A stretch of DNA of 64,000 nt, taken from the NCBI RefSeq assembly GCF_041260665.1, contig NZ_JBGCCT010000041.1, positions 1 through 64,000 of the forward strand, in the 5' to 3' direction. The DNA comes from Catenulispora sp. GP43. GTDB taxonomy: Bacteria; Actinomycetota; Actinomycetes; Streptomycetales; Catenulisporaceae. The notes beneath the pieces are model-generated. The model was given only the letters and a program-made list of their open reading frames with translations, did not search any database and was not told where the DNA came from. The translations under genes were made by a program, and so were the position numbers. Within the stretch, counting starts at the first letter, position 1. Each line of letters starts with the position of its first letter. Below, piece after piece: positions 26,670-36,020 of this stretch.

Positions 26670-28049
26670 TCAGACCGCCACGAATCCCGGCGCCGGCTCC
26701 TCGCTGAGCGGGACCGGCAGGGCCGAGACCACCGGCGCGTCCGCGCGCAGGTGGCGCACCTGCGAGGACATGAACGTCAGCCCGGTCGCCCCGACGATCA
26801 CCCCGGCCGCGCCGAGCTGCACCGCCTTGGTCCCGAAGGCGTTCGCCGCGGGGCCGGCGACCAGGTCGCCGAGCGGCGAGGCGCTCAGCGAGCCCAGCGC
26901 GTCGTAGGAGTAGACCCGGGCGAGCTTGTCCTGCGGGATGTGCCGGGTCAGCGCCACGGTCCACAGGATCATGAAGTACTCGCCGGCGAACCCGGCCAGC
27001 ACCGAGACCGCCGAGATCGCCCACAGCGGCCCGCCCAGGCCCATCACCAGCGGCGGCAGCGCGAAGGCGAAGGTGAGGATGGTGCCGATGAACATCGGCC
27101 GCCGCACCTGGTACACCAGCCCGGCGATGCCGCCGAGCAGGACGCCCAGGCCGTCGCAGCTGACGATGGTCGCCCAGGCCGCGGCGCCGCCGAGGCGGGC
27201 CTTGGCCACCTCCGGGCCCAGCACCAGGAACCCGCCGAACCAGCCGGCCAGGACCGCCGCGTAGCAGGCGATGACCGCCCACAGCCAGGTGCGCGAGCGC
27301 ACCTCGGCCCAGCCCTCGCGCAGCTCGTGCACCATGCCGGGGGCCTTCTGCCCGACCCGCTCCAGCGCGGTGACGGTGATCCGGATCAGCGGCGCCGAGC
27401 CGAGCAGCAGCAGCACGCCGTCCAGGCCCATGGCCCAACCCGGGCCGAGCACCGAGACCAGCACGCCGCCGACCGCCGAGCCGATCATCAGCATCGACGA
27501 CTGCGCCAGCCGGGACAGTGAGGACGCGGCCTGCATCCGCTCCTCGGGAACCAGCCGCGGGATCAGCGACTGCGACGAGGGATAGAACAGTGCGCCGCCG
27601 GTACCCATGAGCAGCGCGGCGACCAGCAGGTTCCAGGTGTTCGCGGCGTGTGTGAACATCATCACCGCGGCCAGGCCCTCGCCGGCGGCCGCGGACAGGT
27701 TGGCGGCCAGCATCACCCGCTGCGGCCGGAACCGGTCCGCGAGCACGCCGCCGACCAGCGTGAACACCAGCATCGGGGCCAGCTGCGCGGCCAGCACCAC
27801 GGACACCGCGGCGGCGTCGCCGTCCGGGTGCGCGTCCGACCTGGTCACCGCGAGCACGGCGAAGGACAGCGCCACGGACGAGATGCCGGTCGCTGACGTG
27901 GACAACAGGCGTTCCAGCAGTACCAGCCGGAACTGCCTGATCCGCAAAACGGTGAGGGACTCGCGGAAGGTCTCCTTCAGAGACGTCGATTCCGCTACCT
28001 GGCTGAATGAGGGCGCGTCCGCCGCGAAGTCCTGGGCGGGGTTGCTCAC
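26670..28049 (-). CDS. MFS efflux transporter
   Basis: Proton-driven membrane exporter of the major facilitator superfamily (459 aa), closest in style to the EntS/MFS_3 group. About 10-12 hydrophobic segments are visible, beginning with RQFRLVLLERLLSTSATGISSVALSF. The loop 2-3 motif is GGVLADRFRPQRVM, and the central LIPRLVPEERMQAASSL is typical of this group. The GTG start at 28049 is uncertain, as no ribosome site is obvious. It is divergent from the LpdA-like gene with 79 bp between. The exported compound is unknown. Confidence 0.87.
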   Translation of the reverse strand: MSNPAQDFAADAPSFSQVAESTSLKETFRESLTVLRIRQFRLVLLERLLSTSATGISSVALSFAVLAVTRSDAHPDGDAAAVSVVLAAQLAPMLVFTLVGGVLADRFRPQRVMLAANLSAAAGEGLAAVMMFTHAANTWNLLVAALLMGTGGALFYPSSQSLIPRLVPEERMQAASSLSRLAQSSMLMIGSAVGGVLVSVLGPGWAMGLDGVLLLLGSAPLIRITVTALERVGQKAPGMVHELREGWAEVRSRTWLWAVIACYAAVLAGWFGGFLVLGPEVAKARLGGAAAWATIVSCDGLGVLLGGIAGLVYQVRRPMFIGTILTFAFALPPLVMGLGGPLWAISAVSVLAGFAGEYFMILWTVALTRHIPQDKLARVYSYDALGSLSASPLGDLVAGPAANAFGTKAVQLGAAGVIVGATGLTFMSSQVRHLRADAPVVSALPVPLSEEPAPGFVAV

Positions 28050-28128
28050 GGTTATCTACCTGGTTTCTGAACTGGTCGCTAGCCGATCCAGGCTATCTGG
28101 TGCCATCAACCTTTTTTCGTGAGGGAGA

Positions 28129-29544
28129 ATGGACCACGTGACTCGGATCGTGATCATCGGCGGCGGACCCGGCGGCTACGAGGCAGCTCTGGTGGCCTCC
28201 CGACTCGACGCGGAGGTCGTGCTGGTCGAGCGCGACGGCGTGGGCGGAGCTTCGGTGCTCACCGACTGCGTGCCGTCCAAGACGCTGATCGCCACCGCCG
28301 ACGTGATGTCGTCGTTCGAGTCGGCCGAGGAGCTCGGGATCCGCATCGGCGGGATGTCCGTCGGCGGCAGCTGCGTGAGCGGCGTGAACCTGGACAAGGT
28401 CAACCGCCGCGTGAAGAACCTGGCCTCGGCGCAGTCCGTGGACATCGCCGAGTCGCTGAGCAAGGCCGGCGTGCAGATCGTCAAGGGCCGCGGCCGCCTG
28501 ACCCCGGACCGCCAGGTCGAGGTGGACCTGGCTGACGGCACCGTCGCGATCTACCACGCCGACGTGATCCTGCTGGCCACCGGCGTGCGCCCGCGCGAGG
28601 TGCCCGAGGCGATGCCCGACGGCGAGCGCATCCTGAACTGGAAGCAGGTCTACAACCTCAAGGAGCTCCCGCCGGAGCTGATCGTGGTCGGCTCGGGCGT
28701 CACCGGCGCCGAGTTCGCCGGGGCCTACCAGGCCCTGGGCTCGGCCGTGACCCTGGTCTCCTCCCGCGACCGGGTCCTGCCCGGCGAGGACGCCGACGCC
28801 GCCGAGGTGCTGGAGAGCGTCTTCCGCCGCCGCGGCATGCGCGTGCTGTCCCGCTCCCGCATGGCCTCCGCGGTCCGGGACGGCGACCGCGTGATCGTGA
28901 CGCTGGAGGACGGCCGCACGGTCGAGGGCTCGCACGTCCTGGTGGCCGTCGGCTCCCTGCCCAACACCGAGGATCTGGGCCTGCAGGAGGCCGGCGTCGA
29001 GCTGACCAAGAGCGGCCACATCGAGGTGGACCGGGTCTCGCGCACCTCGGCGCCCGGCGTCTACGCGGCCGGCGACGTCACCGGCGTCCTGCTGCTGGCC
29101 TCGGTGGCCGCGATGCAGGGCCGCATCGCGATGTACCACGCCCTGGGCGAGGCGGTGTGGCCGATAAACCTCAAGCGGGTCTCCTCCAACATCTTCACCA
29201 GCCCCGAGGTCGCCACGGTCGGCCAGACCAACGTCAACGCGCACCACGACTCGCCCGGCTTCAACGAGTACAAGCTGCCGCTGGACTCCAACCCGCGCGC
29301 GAAGATGCTGGGCTTCAAGGACGGCTTCGTGAAGCTGTTCTCCCGCAAGGGCTCGGACACGATAGTCGGCGGCGTGATCGTCGCCCCGCGTGCCAGCGAG
29401 CTGATCCACCCCATCACCATGGCGGTGGACCTGCACCTGACCGTGGACCAGGTGGCGTCGGTGTTCACGGTGTACCCGTCGCTGTCCGGCTCGGTCGCCG
29501 AGGCCGCCCGCCGCCTGCACGCCGACGTGAAGGACGAGGACTGA
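28129..29544 (+). CDS. lpdA: LpdA-like NAD(P)H-quinone dehydrogenase
   Basis: Flavoprotein disulfide reductase family member, 471 aa, with FAD-binding IIGGGPGGYEAAL, an NAD(P) site GSGVTGAEFAGAY and APGVYAAGDVTG. The redox motif reads GGASVLTDCVPSKT: the first Cys of the usual CxxxxC pair is replaced, so a dithiol cycle is impossible and the protein cannot act as dihydrolipoamide dehydrogenase. Mycobacterial LpdA (Rv3303c) has the same change and reduces quinones. GAGGGA precedes the ATG at 28129. A possible alternative GTG lies three codons inside. It stands alone, divergent from the MFS gene. Confidence 0.9.
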   Translation: MDHVTRIVIIGGGPGGYEAALVASRLDAEVVLVERDGVGGASVLTDCVPSKTLIATADVMSSFESAEELGIRIGGMSVGGSCVSGVNLDKVNRRVKNLASAQSVDIAESLSKAGVQIVKGRGRLTPDRQVEVDLADGTVAIYHADVILLATGVRPREVPEAMPDGERILNWKQVYNLKELPPELIVVGSGVTGAEFAGAYQALGSAVTLVSSRDRVLPGEDADAAEVLESVFRRRGMRVLSRSRMASAVRDGDRVIVTLEDGRTVEGSHVLVAVGSLPNTEDLGLQEAGVELTKSGHIEVDRVSRTSAPGVYAAGDVTGVLLLASVAAMQGRIAMYHALGEAVWPINLKRVSSNIFTSPEVATVGQTNVNAHHDSPGFNEYKLPLDSNPRAKMLGFKDGFVKLFSRKGSDTIVGGVIVAPRASELIHPITMAVDLHLTVDQVASVFTVYPSLSGSVAEAARRLHADVKDED

Positions 29545-29595
29545 GGCCGGCCCCCCGCGCAGGGCTTGTCCGAGCTCTGATACAGCTGCCAGGAT

Positions 29596-29619
29596 GGTCG
29601 GTCCATAGGGTTACCGACC
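29596..29619 (+). promoter_or_regulatory. Inverted repeat before the DUF6215-like gene
   Basis: GGTCGGT (29596-29602) and ACCGACC (29613-29619) pair over 7 bp with a 10-nt spacer, about 24 bp before the GTG at 29643. It may be an operator or a hairpin ending the lpdA transcript. Confidence 0.35.
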
Positions 29620-29642
29620 GGTAGCGGCAGTTGGGGGCACGC

Positions 29643-30212
29643 GTGAAGGTCTCGCACCAGGGCACCCGGTTCCAGCTGATCGCCGCGCTGGTGGTCGGCG
29701 GCCTGGTGGTGGCCGCGGCGGTGGTCTGGAACGCCGGCGGGGCCGGCGGCGACACCGACCCCTGCCAGCCGGCGTCGCAGAGTGCTGCGGACAAGACCGG
29801 ATCGCAGCTGTGCACCGCGCTGAAGAAGGCGGGACTGCCGGCGCTGCTGGGCGTCCCGGGCGCGAAACCGGTGTACGCCGGCCAGATGACGGTGCCCGGC
29901 AGCCAGCCGGAGGTCCACGTGGAGTGGAACGTGGGGCAGTACTCGGTGATCCTGTCGACCGGCCAGGCCGCCATCGCCACGCCGACGGAGCAGGTCGCCG
30001 GCCACCCCGCGACGCTGCTGTCCGGGACGTCGGGCGGGAAGCAGGTCAACCGGCTGGAGGTGGCCTGGAGTGCCGTCGGCGGCACCGGGGTCTACGCGGT
30101 GGACGTGATGATGGTGGACGGTTCGGCGATGGCGCAGAGCGATGCCGGGCGTTTGGAGCGTGTGGTGGCGGCGAAGGCTTTGCCGGGGCTGCCGGAATGG
30201 CGCGCCGGCTGA
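29643..30212 (+). CDS. Membrane-anchored DUF6215-like protein
   Basis: Probable exported protein of 189 aa held by one N-terminal membrane segment (about 10-30). The outer part contains a Cys pair in DPCQPASQ and SQLCTALKKAGLPALLG, then a repeated beta-strand pattern and a C-terminal LERVVAAKALPGLPEW. This layout resembles the Streptomyces DUF6215 family, which has no known function. I chose the GTG at 29643, which has GGGGG upstream, over a TTG four codons earlier. It follows lpdA by 98 bp and converges with the gene at 30353-31816. Confidence 0.65.
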   Translation: MKVSHQGTRFQLIAALVVGGLVVAAAVVWNAGGAGGDTDPCQPASQSAADKTGSQLCTALKKAGLPALLGVPGAKPVYAGQMTVPGSQPEVHVEWNVGQYSVILSTGQAAIATPTEQVAGHPATLLSGTSGGKQVNRLEVAWSAVGGTGVYAVDVMMVDGSAMAQSDAGRLERVVAAKALPGLPEWRAG

Positions 30213-30247
30213 AACGAGTATTCGAGCGGCCGCTGTGGAAATGGCGC

Positions 30248-30275
30248 AGGCGGCCGCGAAGAATGCCGGCCGCCT
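30248..30275 (+). terminator. Hairpin between convergent genes
   Basis: AGGCGGCCG (30248-30256) and CGGCCGCCT (30267-30275) pair over 9 bp with a 10-nt loop, 36 nt past the stop of the DUF6215-like gene. Confidence 0.65.
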
Positions 30276-30317
30276 AACGGCCGCCTACGCCACAATGTTC
30301 GATTCGTTTGATGCGGC

Positions 30318-30342
30318 TGATTCGGTTCGAGATGGCGAATCA
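30318..30342 (-). terminator. Hairpin after the Gly/Trp-tailed protein gene
   Basis: TGATTCG (30318-30324) and CGAATCA (30336-30342) pair over 7 bp with an 11-nt loop, 11 nt past the stop of the minus-strand gene at 30353. Confidence 0.5.
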
Positions 30343-30352
30343 GAGTTCGCTA

Positions 30353-31816
30353 TTACCAATCAGAGCCGCCGCCCCAATCCGAACCGCCGCCTCCGCCTCC
30401 GCTATCGCTTCCGCCGCCGCCCCAGTCGCTGCCGCCCCAGTCGGTCGAGCCGCCGAAGTCGCCCCAACCGCCGCCGGCGTCACCGCCGCCCCCGCCCCCG
30501 CCCCCTCCGTCGCTTCCGCCGCCGAAGCCGCCGTCGCCCCAGCCGCCGCCGTTGTCGTAGTAGTTGTTCTCGACGTAGCCGTCCCCGCCGAACATCGAGC
30601 CCATCGCCGTCCCGATCAGCAGCGCCGGCAGGATCGACCCGCCGTAGTACCCGCCGGCCCACGGCGCGTACACCGGCCCGGCGTTGTAGTACGGCTGCGG
30701 TCCGTACGCCGTCTCGACCTCGCGCACCTGCGGGTACTGGCCCGTGTCCACCCGCGTCATGTCGGCGGCACATGCCGGCACCGGACGCGGCGCGCCGCCC
30801 GGCGGAGCCCATGTCACCTCGCCCACGGACGGTCCGTGGCGCGGGTCGAAGAAGCACGGTGGCCGCCGCTCCGGCAGCGGGGTCCCCTTCCGGCGCGCGT
30901 CCAGCGTCGCGAGCGCGAAGCGCCCTTCGTCCAGCGCCTCGGTGACCTTCTTCATGTCCTCTGGACGCGCTGCCGCCGCTGCCGCCGCCTTGGCCGCCTC
31001 GTACTGGTCCAGCGCGGTGCTGTAGTCGGCGCGCATCTCGTCGGTCGCGGCCGGGTCGCCGGGGGAGAAGTCCAGCCGGTCCAGGACCTCGCCGTAGGCG
31101 GTGATGTCCTCGTCCACGGCCTGCTTCAGCCCCGCCAACTCCGCGGCCCGCCGCTGGTTCGTCCGCCGCTTCTTCCGGCTGTTCACGGCCAGCCAGGCAC
31201 CCCCGCCGGCCACCGCCAGCACCGCCAGCAGTACCAGCGCGCCCGAGCCGGACTTCGAGGACGAGGATGACGACGGGGACGGGGACGCGTTCGGGTTCCC
31301 GCGGCCGTCGGCGGTCACCGCGGCGTCGGTGGAGGAGACGAACGAGGTCAGGACCGTCTCCAGATTCCCGCCGCTGCCCTGCGCGGCGGCGCGGGCCAGC
31401 CCGTCGGCCTGCCCGGTCCGCAGCATGCCGGAGAAGTCCAGGGCCTGGAAGTTGCGGCCGACGCTCGCGGCGTAGACGCCCGGCTGCCCGACCTTGTTCC
31501 GGAACTGCTGCAGCAGCGTGGACTGGTGGAACGTCGGATTGTCCGGCAGCACCGCGATGAACACCTGCGTGCCCGAGCGCATCCCGTGGATCTGCGCCAC
31601 CACCGTGTCGATCTGCGCCGACGTCAGCTGCACCGGCGCGGCGGGGTCGATGTAGACGGGCTTGTCCTTGAGCGCCGCCGCGACCGAGTCGACCGACGAG
31701 GGCGAGTCCGCGCGAGCGGCGCCACCGCCTATGAAGAACAGAGAAAGCAGAAGAGCGAAGCCCGCAAGGAGGACGGCGAACGTCCTCCTTCCCCGGCGGG
31801 CGAGAACGTGGTCCAT
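30353..31816 (-). CDS. Membrane-anchored protein with Gly/Ser/Asp/Trp-rich tail
   Basis: Probable surface protein of 487 aa, not assigned to a characterised family. It has an N-terminal signal (cleavage near ARA-DS, about residue 37) and an outer domain of about 130 residues (KDKPVYIDPAAPVQLTSAQI..., HGMRSGTQVFIAVLP). A Ser-rich spacer and a membrane segment (about 192-212) follow, then a charged, coiled-coil-like cytoplasmic part with a CFFDPRHG segment. A segment rich in Tyr/Gly leads to a last 80 residues made of Gly, Ser, Asp and Trp repeats (DWGGSDWGGG). Tails like this often accompany TPM-like or phage-shock-linked membrane proteins. The function is unknown. It follows the acyl-CoA carboxylase alpha gene on the same strand but after a strong terminator. 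Confidence 0.72.
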   Translation of the reverse strand: MDHVLARRGRRTFAVLLAGFALLLSLFFIGGGAARADSPSSVDSVAAALKDKPVYIDPAAPVQLTSAQIDTVVAQIHGMRSGTQVFIAVLPDNPTFHQSTLLQQFRNKVGQPGVYAASVGRNFQALDFSGMLRTGQADGLARAAAQGSGGNLETVLTSFVSSTDAAVTADGRGNPNASPSPSSSSSSKSGSGALVLLAVLAVAGGGAWLAVNSRKKRRTNQRRAAELAGLKQAVDEDITAYGEVLDRLDFSPGDPAATDEMRADYSTALDQYEAAKAAAAAAARPEDMKKVTEALDEGRFALATLDARRKGTPLPERRPPCFFDPRHGPSVGEVTWAPPGGAPRPVPACAADMTRVDTGQYPQVREVETAYGPQPYYNAGPVYAPWAGGYYGGSILPALLIGTAMGSMFGGDGYVENNYYDNGGGWGDGGFGGGSDGGGGGGGGGDAGGGWGDFGGSTDWGGSDWGGGGSDSGGGGGGSDWGGGSDW

Positions 31817-31845
31817 TCCCCGAGGCTAGCCGACCGCGTACACGA

Positions 31846-31877
31846 AGGCCCGCCGTACGCGATCGCGTACGGCGGGC
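31846..31877 (-). terminator. 32-bp near-perfect palindromic terminator of accA
   Basis: GGCCCGCCGTACGCG (31846-31860) and CGCGTACGGCGGGCC (31863-31877) pair over all 15 positions with a 2-bp centre. It starts 20 nt after the stop of the biotin carboxylase gene on the minus strand. Confidence 0.85.
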
Positions 31878-31897
31878 CCGACCGGCCGCGCCGGGGT

Positions 31898-33661
31898 TCA
31901 GTCCTTGATCTCGCAGAGCACGGTGCCCGCCGTGACCGTGGTCCCGACCTCGGCCGCGATCGACGTCACCGTCCCGGCCTTGTGCGCGTTGATGGGCTGC
32001 TCCATCTTCATCGCCTCGAGCACCACGATGAGGTCCCCGGCGGCGACCTCCTGGCCCTCCTCGACGCCGACCTTGACGATCGTGCCCTGCATCGGCGCGG
32101 TCAGCGAGTCGCCGGAGACCGCGGCGCCGCCGGCGGCCTTGCCGGACCGCTTCGGCGCGGCCTTGCCGCCCGCGCGGCCCGCGCCGCCGGAGGCCGACAC
32201 CCCGAGCTCGGCCGGCAGCGTCACCTCCAGGCGCTTGCCGCCGACCTCGACCACGACCTTGGTGCGCTCGCCGGCGTCCGCGGCCTCGCCGGGGGTGCCG
32301 GCGTACGGCGGGATGGTGTTGTCGAACTCGGTCTCGATCCAGCGCGTGTGCACGTGGAACGGGCCCTCTTCGGGCGTGAAGGCCGGGTCGTCCATCACCG
32401 CGACGTGGAACGTCAGCGCGGTGGGCATGCCGTCGATCTCGAACTCGGCCAGCGCGCGGCGGGCCCGCTCCACGGCCTGCTTGCGGTCCCGGCCGGAGAC
32501 GATCAGCTTGGCCAGCAGCGAGTCGAAGTTCTGGCCGATCTCGGCGCCCTGCTCGATGCCGGAGTCCAGGCGCACGCCCGGGCCCGACGGCGGGCGCCAG
32601 GTGGTGACCACGCCGGGGGCCGGCAGGAAGCCGCGGCCCGGGTCCTCGCCGTTGATCCGGAACTCGAACGAGTGGCCGCGGACCTCCGGGTCGCCGTAGC
32701 CCAGTTCCTCGCCGTCGGCGATCCGGAACATCTCGCGGACCAGGTCCAGGCCGGTGACCTCCTCGGTGACCGGGTGCTCGACCTGCAGGCGGGTGTTCAC
32801 CTCCAGGAAGGAGATGGTGCCGTCCTGGCCGACCAGGAACTCGCACGTCCCGGCGCCGTAGTAGCCGGCCTCCTTCAGGATCGCCTTCGAGGCCCGGTAC
32901 AGCTCGGCGGTCTGCGCCTCGGTCAGGTACGGCGCCGGGGCCTCCTCGACCAGCTTCTGGTGCCGGCGCTGCAGCGAGCAGTCGCGGGTGGAGACCACGA
33001 CCACGTTGCCGTGCTTGTCGGCCAGGCACTGCGTCTCCACGTGCCGCGGCCGGTCCAGGTAGCGCTCGACGAAGCACTCGCCGCGGCCGAAGGCGGCGAC
33101 CGCCTCGCGCACCGCCGAGTCGTACAGCTCGGGGATCTCATCCAGCGTCCGCGCCACCTTCAGGCCGCGTCCGCCGCCGCCGAACGCGGCCTTGATGGCC
33201 ACCGGCAGGCCGTGCTCGCGGGCGAAGGCCACGACCTCCTCGGCGCCGGACACCGGGTCCGGGGTGCCGGCCACCAGCGGGGCGCCGGCGCGCTGCGCGA
33301 TGTGCCGGGCCGACACCTTGTCGCCGAGCGAGCTGATCGCCGCCGGCGGCGGGCCGATCCAGGTCAGGCCGGCGTCCATGACCGCCTGCGCGAACTCGGC
33401 GTTCTCGGACAGGAAGCCGTAGCCGGGGTGCACCGCGTCGGCGCCGGAGTCCGCGGCCGCCTTCAGCAGCTTGTCGATGACCAGGTAGGAGTCGCCGGGG
33501 GTGGACCCGCCGAGGGCGTAGGCCTCGTCGGCGACCCGGACATGCAGCGCGTCCCGGTCCGGGTCGGCGTAGACCGCGACGGAGCCGAGTCCGGCGTCCC
33601 GGCACGCCCGGGCGACTCGGACCGCGATCTCGCCACGATTGGCGATCAGAACCTTGCGCAC
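31898..33661 (-). CDS. accA2: Acyl-CoA carboxylase alpha subunit (biotin carboxylase plus BCCP)
   Basis: Carboxylates its own biotin using ATP and bicarbonate and passes the CO2 to the beta subunit to make malonyl- or methylmalonyl-CoA. The GTG at 33661 (587 aa, [16 protein letters not shown]) has a GGAAGGG ribosome site. A longer frame to 33820 is not supported. The N-terminal part is biotin carboxylase/ATP-grasp ([42 protein letters not shown]). After a linker of Ala/Gly/Lys comes the carrier domain with the biotin Lys in EAMKMEQPI. The beta and epsilon subunits and BirA lie at 42.5-45.3 kb. Homologous to S. coelicolor AccA2 and mycobacterial AccA3 by arrangement. Confidence 0.95.
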   Translation of the reverse strand: MRKVLIANRGEIAVRVARACRDAGLGSVAVYADPDRDALHVRVADEAYALGGSTPGDSYLVIDKLLKAAADSGADAVHPGYGFLSENAEFAQAVMDAGLTWIGPPPAAISSLGDKVSARHIAQRAGAPLVAGTPDPVSGAEEVVAFAREHGLPVAIKAAFGGGGRGLKVARTLDEIPELYDSAVREAVAAFGRGECFVERYLDRPRHVETQCLADKHGNVVVVSTRDCSLQRRHQKLVEEAPAPYLTEAQTAELYRASKAILKEAGYYGAGTCEFLVGQDGTISFLEVNTRLQVEHPVTEEVTGLDLVREMFRIADGEELGYGDPEVRGHSFEFRINGEDPGRGFLPAPGVVTTWRPPSGPGVRLDSGIEQGAEIGQNFDSLLAKLIVSGRDRKQAVERARRALAEFEIDGMPTALTFHVAVMDDPAFTPEEGPFHVHTRWIETEFDNTIPPYAGTPGEAADAGERTKVVVEVGGKRLEVTLPAELGVSASGGAGRAGGKAAPKRSGKAAGGAAVSGDSLTAPMQGTIVKVGVEEGQEVAAGDLIVVLEAMKMEQPINAHKAGTVTSIAAEVGTTVTAGTVLCEIKD

Positions 33662-33900
33662 GGCGGCAATCCCTTCCCAGTGGGTGGTCGATTCGCAGTT
33701 TAGGGCCGTATGCGTGAACCGGCTCCACGATACGGACGTGGTTCGCGCCACTTCGGGGGACCCGCCACGGCCCCCGGGGCACCCGTATGCGCCTTTCGAC
33801 GTCTCTTTTCTCCCTCTCAAGGTGGATGCGTCCTCGAACAGCGACCGCTACGCTCTTCCTGGAGTAACGCGATACAACGCGAACACACTTGGGGGACCGG
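33662..33900. other. Divergent intergenic region accA2 / rhomboid gene
   Basis: No coding region is visible in this 239-bp stretch. A TACGCT box at 33849-33854 may be a -10 for the rhomboid gene, with a leader of about 40 nt ending in a GGGGGA ribosome site. The promoter of accA2 should be in the left part but I cannot name it. Confidence 0.4.
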
Positions 33901-34671
33901 ATGAACGGGCCAGGCTCCTGGGACGGCCGTAGCGCCGAGGAGGTCTTGTACGAGGCGCGTAAAGCGCTGTACGTCATGGTCGGCTTCATCGCCGTCATCT
34001 GGGCGCTGCAGGTGGTGAACTGGGCGACCGACTACCGGCTGTCGACCCACTTCGGCATCGTGCCGCGCAACGTCGGCCACCTCGGTGACATCGTCTCCTC
34101 TCCCTTCCTGCACTACAGCTGGCAGCACATCGAGAGCAACAGCGGCCCGCTGTTCGTCTTCGGGTTCCTGGCCGCCTACCGGGGCGTCCGCAAGTTCCTG
34201 ATGGTGACCCTGATCATCACCTTCAGCAGCGGTCTGATGGTCTGGTTCGCGCAGGGCAACTCCAACACCGTCGGCGCCTCCGGGCTGGTCTACGGCTACT
34301 TCGCCTACGTCATCGTGAAGGGCCTGTTCGACCGGCACATGGTGGACGTGCTGATCGGCCTCGTCATGGCGCTGTCCTACGCCTACCTGCTCACCGCCGC
34401 GCTGCCCGGCGTGCCGCACGTGTCCTGGCTGGGCCACCTCGGCGGGGCGATCGGCGGCGTGCTGGCCGGCTGGCTGCTGCGCGAGCGCGGCGCCGCCGCG
34501 GCGGTGGAGGGCGGCGGGGGCCGCGAGCCGCTCGGCGACGGCGGCCTGTCGGACACCAAGATCCTGTCCGCGCCCGCCAAGGACGGTGGCCGGAAGTCGG
34601 CCAAGGGCGGTAGTCTCCCGGGCAGCCCGCGGTCCGACCTTCTGAAGGAGCTCGACGATCTCGGGTTGTGA
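33901..34671 (+). CDS. Rhomboid-family intramembrane serine protease
   Basis: Cleaves membrane proteins within or near their transmembrane segments. The 256-residue protein has six hydrophobic segments. The catalytic Ser lies in VGASGLVYGY and the catalytic His in WLGHLGGAIGG. An upstream HYSWQHIESNSGP matches the conserved His/Asn segment. The tail after residue 200 is soluble, Gly- and Lys-rich. The ATG at 33901 has GGGGGA upstream and is preferred over a TTG four codons earlier. The next gene (surface protein) follows by 12 bp and could be a substrate or partner, which is speculation. Confidence 0.88.
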   Translation: MNGPGSWDGRSAEEVLYEARKALYVMVGFIAVIWALQVVNWATDYRLSTHFGIVPRNVGHLGDIVSSPFLHYSWQHIESNSGPLFVFGFLAAYRGVRKFLMVTLIITFSSGLMVWFAQGNSNTVGASGLVYGYFAYVIVKGLFDRHMVDVLIGLVMALSYAYLLTAALPGVPHVSWLGHLGGAIGGVLAGWLLRERGAAAAVEGGGGREPLGDGGLSDTKILSAPAKDGGRKSAKGGSLPGSPRSDLLKELDDLGL

Positions 34672-34683
34672 TTCCCGAGAGGC

Positions 34684-36006
34684 GTGGGTGGGGTGCGAAG
34701 ACTTCGCAGAGCACGGTCTGTCGTCGGCGGTATAGCCGGGGCCTGCCTGATCACGGCGGCGATGGGGGTCCTCGCCGCGACCCCGGCGCAGGCCCGCGGA
34801 TCGGCGTCGCTGACCCTGGGACCGAACAGCGGCGCCCCGAACACGCCCTTCACGGCCAGCTTCCACGTGAACGCCTCCGGGGGACCGGGGGCGTGCCTGG
34901 GAGGCTCGGTCACCTTCACCTTCGACGCCACCCCGGTGGGCTCGGCCGGTCTGGACCAGACCTGCACCGCGACCGCCACGCTGGCGGTGCCGGCGGCGGC
35001 CGGCCCCGGCGCGCACAAGATCCACGCGACCGCGAGCGGCGCGCCGCAGAACGCCTCGGCCAGCGCGACCTTCACGGTCACCGCCGGCGCGCCCACCAGC
35101 ACGGCGACCACGCCCGGCGTCCCGACGACGCCGACGGACAACGGCTCGCCGTCGTGGTCGAACTCGACGACGCCGTACCCGGGCTGGACGGCGCCGCCGT
35201 TCGCCAGCCAGGTGATCCCGACCTCGACCGGGCCCTGTGACACCTCCGGCGCCCACGCGGCCGCGCCGGACAAGGCCTTCCTGCAGATACCGGCCTACTC
35301 GGTCGGGGCGCACGCGCCGAACAACGGCTCCAAGGCCGTCACCGAGCCGGCCACCGGCGCCCTGCCGATCCTGTCGGTGGGACCGGCGGGGATGATCCCG
35401 CCGCAGCTCGGGGACGGCCGGCATCCGTACCAGTACCTGGAGCTGATGGAGGGGATCGACCCGAACGTGTCGCCGAAGCTGCGGCTGGCCGCCGCCGCCG
35501 GGGAGCCGTTCGGGTGCCTGCACGTGGAGTCGTTCGGCGGGCCGGGGAGCGGCTACGGCTACCTGTCCTACGCGCTGAAGGACGCGACCGTGATCAGCGT
35601 CCAGGACGCGAACCCCGACGGCTCGCCGTTCCAGACCGCCGAGCCCACGGTTGCCGCGCCGAGCACCCCGGCGCCGGCGAGCACCGCCAAGGGCAAGGCA
35701 CCGGCCCCCGGTTCCGCCGTCCCCACGACGCCGGCGCCCACGGCGAAGTTCGAGAAGGTCGTGCTCGGCTATTCGTCGCTGACCTGGGAGTACCAGGAGG
35801 CGGCCGGCGGGGCTCAGGCGCCGATCCACCGCGGGGCCGGGACCATCGTCCCCCCGCCACCGCCCGCGCCGCTGTCGTACTCGAACCTGGTGTTCGCCTT
35901 CGGCGGCCTGGTCGCGGCGGCGGTCGCGTTGATGTTCGCCTACCACTCGCGGCGCCGGGACCTGGCGCGCCGCCAGCGGCGGCGGCGCGCCACGCACGCC
36001 TCGTAG
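34684..36006 (+). CDS. Secreted, C-terminally anchored surface protein
   Basis: Exported protein of about 440 aa without recognised family. It has a signal peptide (basic RRLRRARS, hydrophobic core, AQA cleavage near 38) and an Ig-like beta domain (about 45-130, with SFHVNASGGPGACLGGSVTF). A Thr/Pro spacer leads to a second domain with Cys in GPCDTSG and FGCLHVESFGG, followed by another Thr/Pro/Ala spacer. Near the end come a Pro run, one membrane segment (about 402-422) and a basic tail RRRDLARRQRRRR. No LPxTG sortase motif is seen. The start is GTG at 34684 or 34693. It is likely cotranscribed with the rhomboid gene and converges with the hydrolase gene. Confidence 0.75.
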   Translation: MGGVRRLRRARSVVGGIAGACLITAAMGVLAATPAQARGSASLTLGPNSGAPNTPFTASFHVNASGGPGACLGGSVTFTFDATPVGSAGLDQTCTATATLAVPAAAGPGAHKIHATASGAPQNASASATFTVTAGAPTSTATTPGVPTTPTDNGSPSWSNSTTPYPGWTAPPFASQVIPTSTGPCDTSGAHAAAPDKAFLQIPAYSVGAHAPNNGSKAVTEPATGALPILSVGPAGMIPPQLGDGRHPYQYLELMEGIDPNVSPKLRLAAAAGEPFGCLHVESFGGPGSGYGYLSYALKDATVISVQDANPDGSPFQTAEPTVAAPSTPAPASTAKGKAPAPGSAVPTTPAPTAKFEKVVLGYSSLTWEYQEAAGGAQAPIHRGAGTIVPPPPPAPLSYSNLVFAFGGLVAAAVALMFAYHSRRRDLARRQRRRRATHAS

Positions 36007-36020
36007 CGGTCCGGCAGGCC

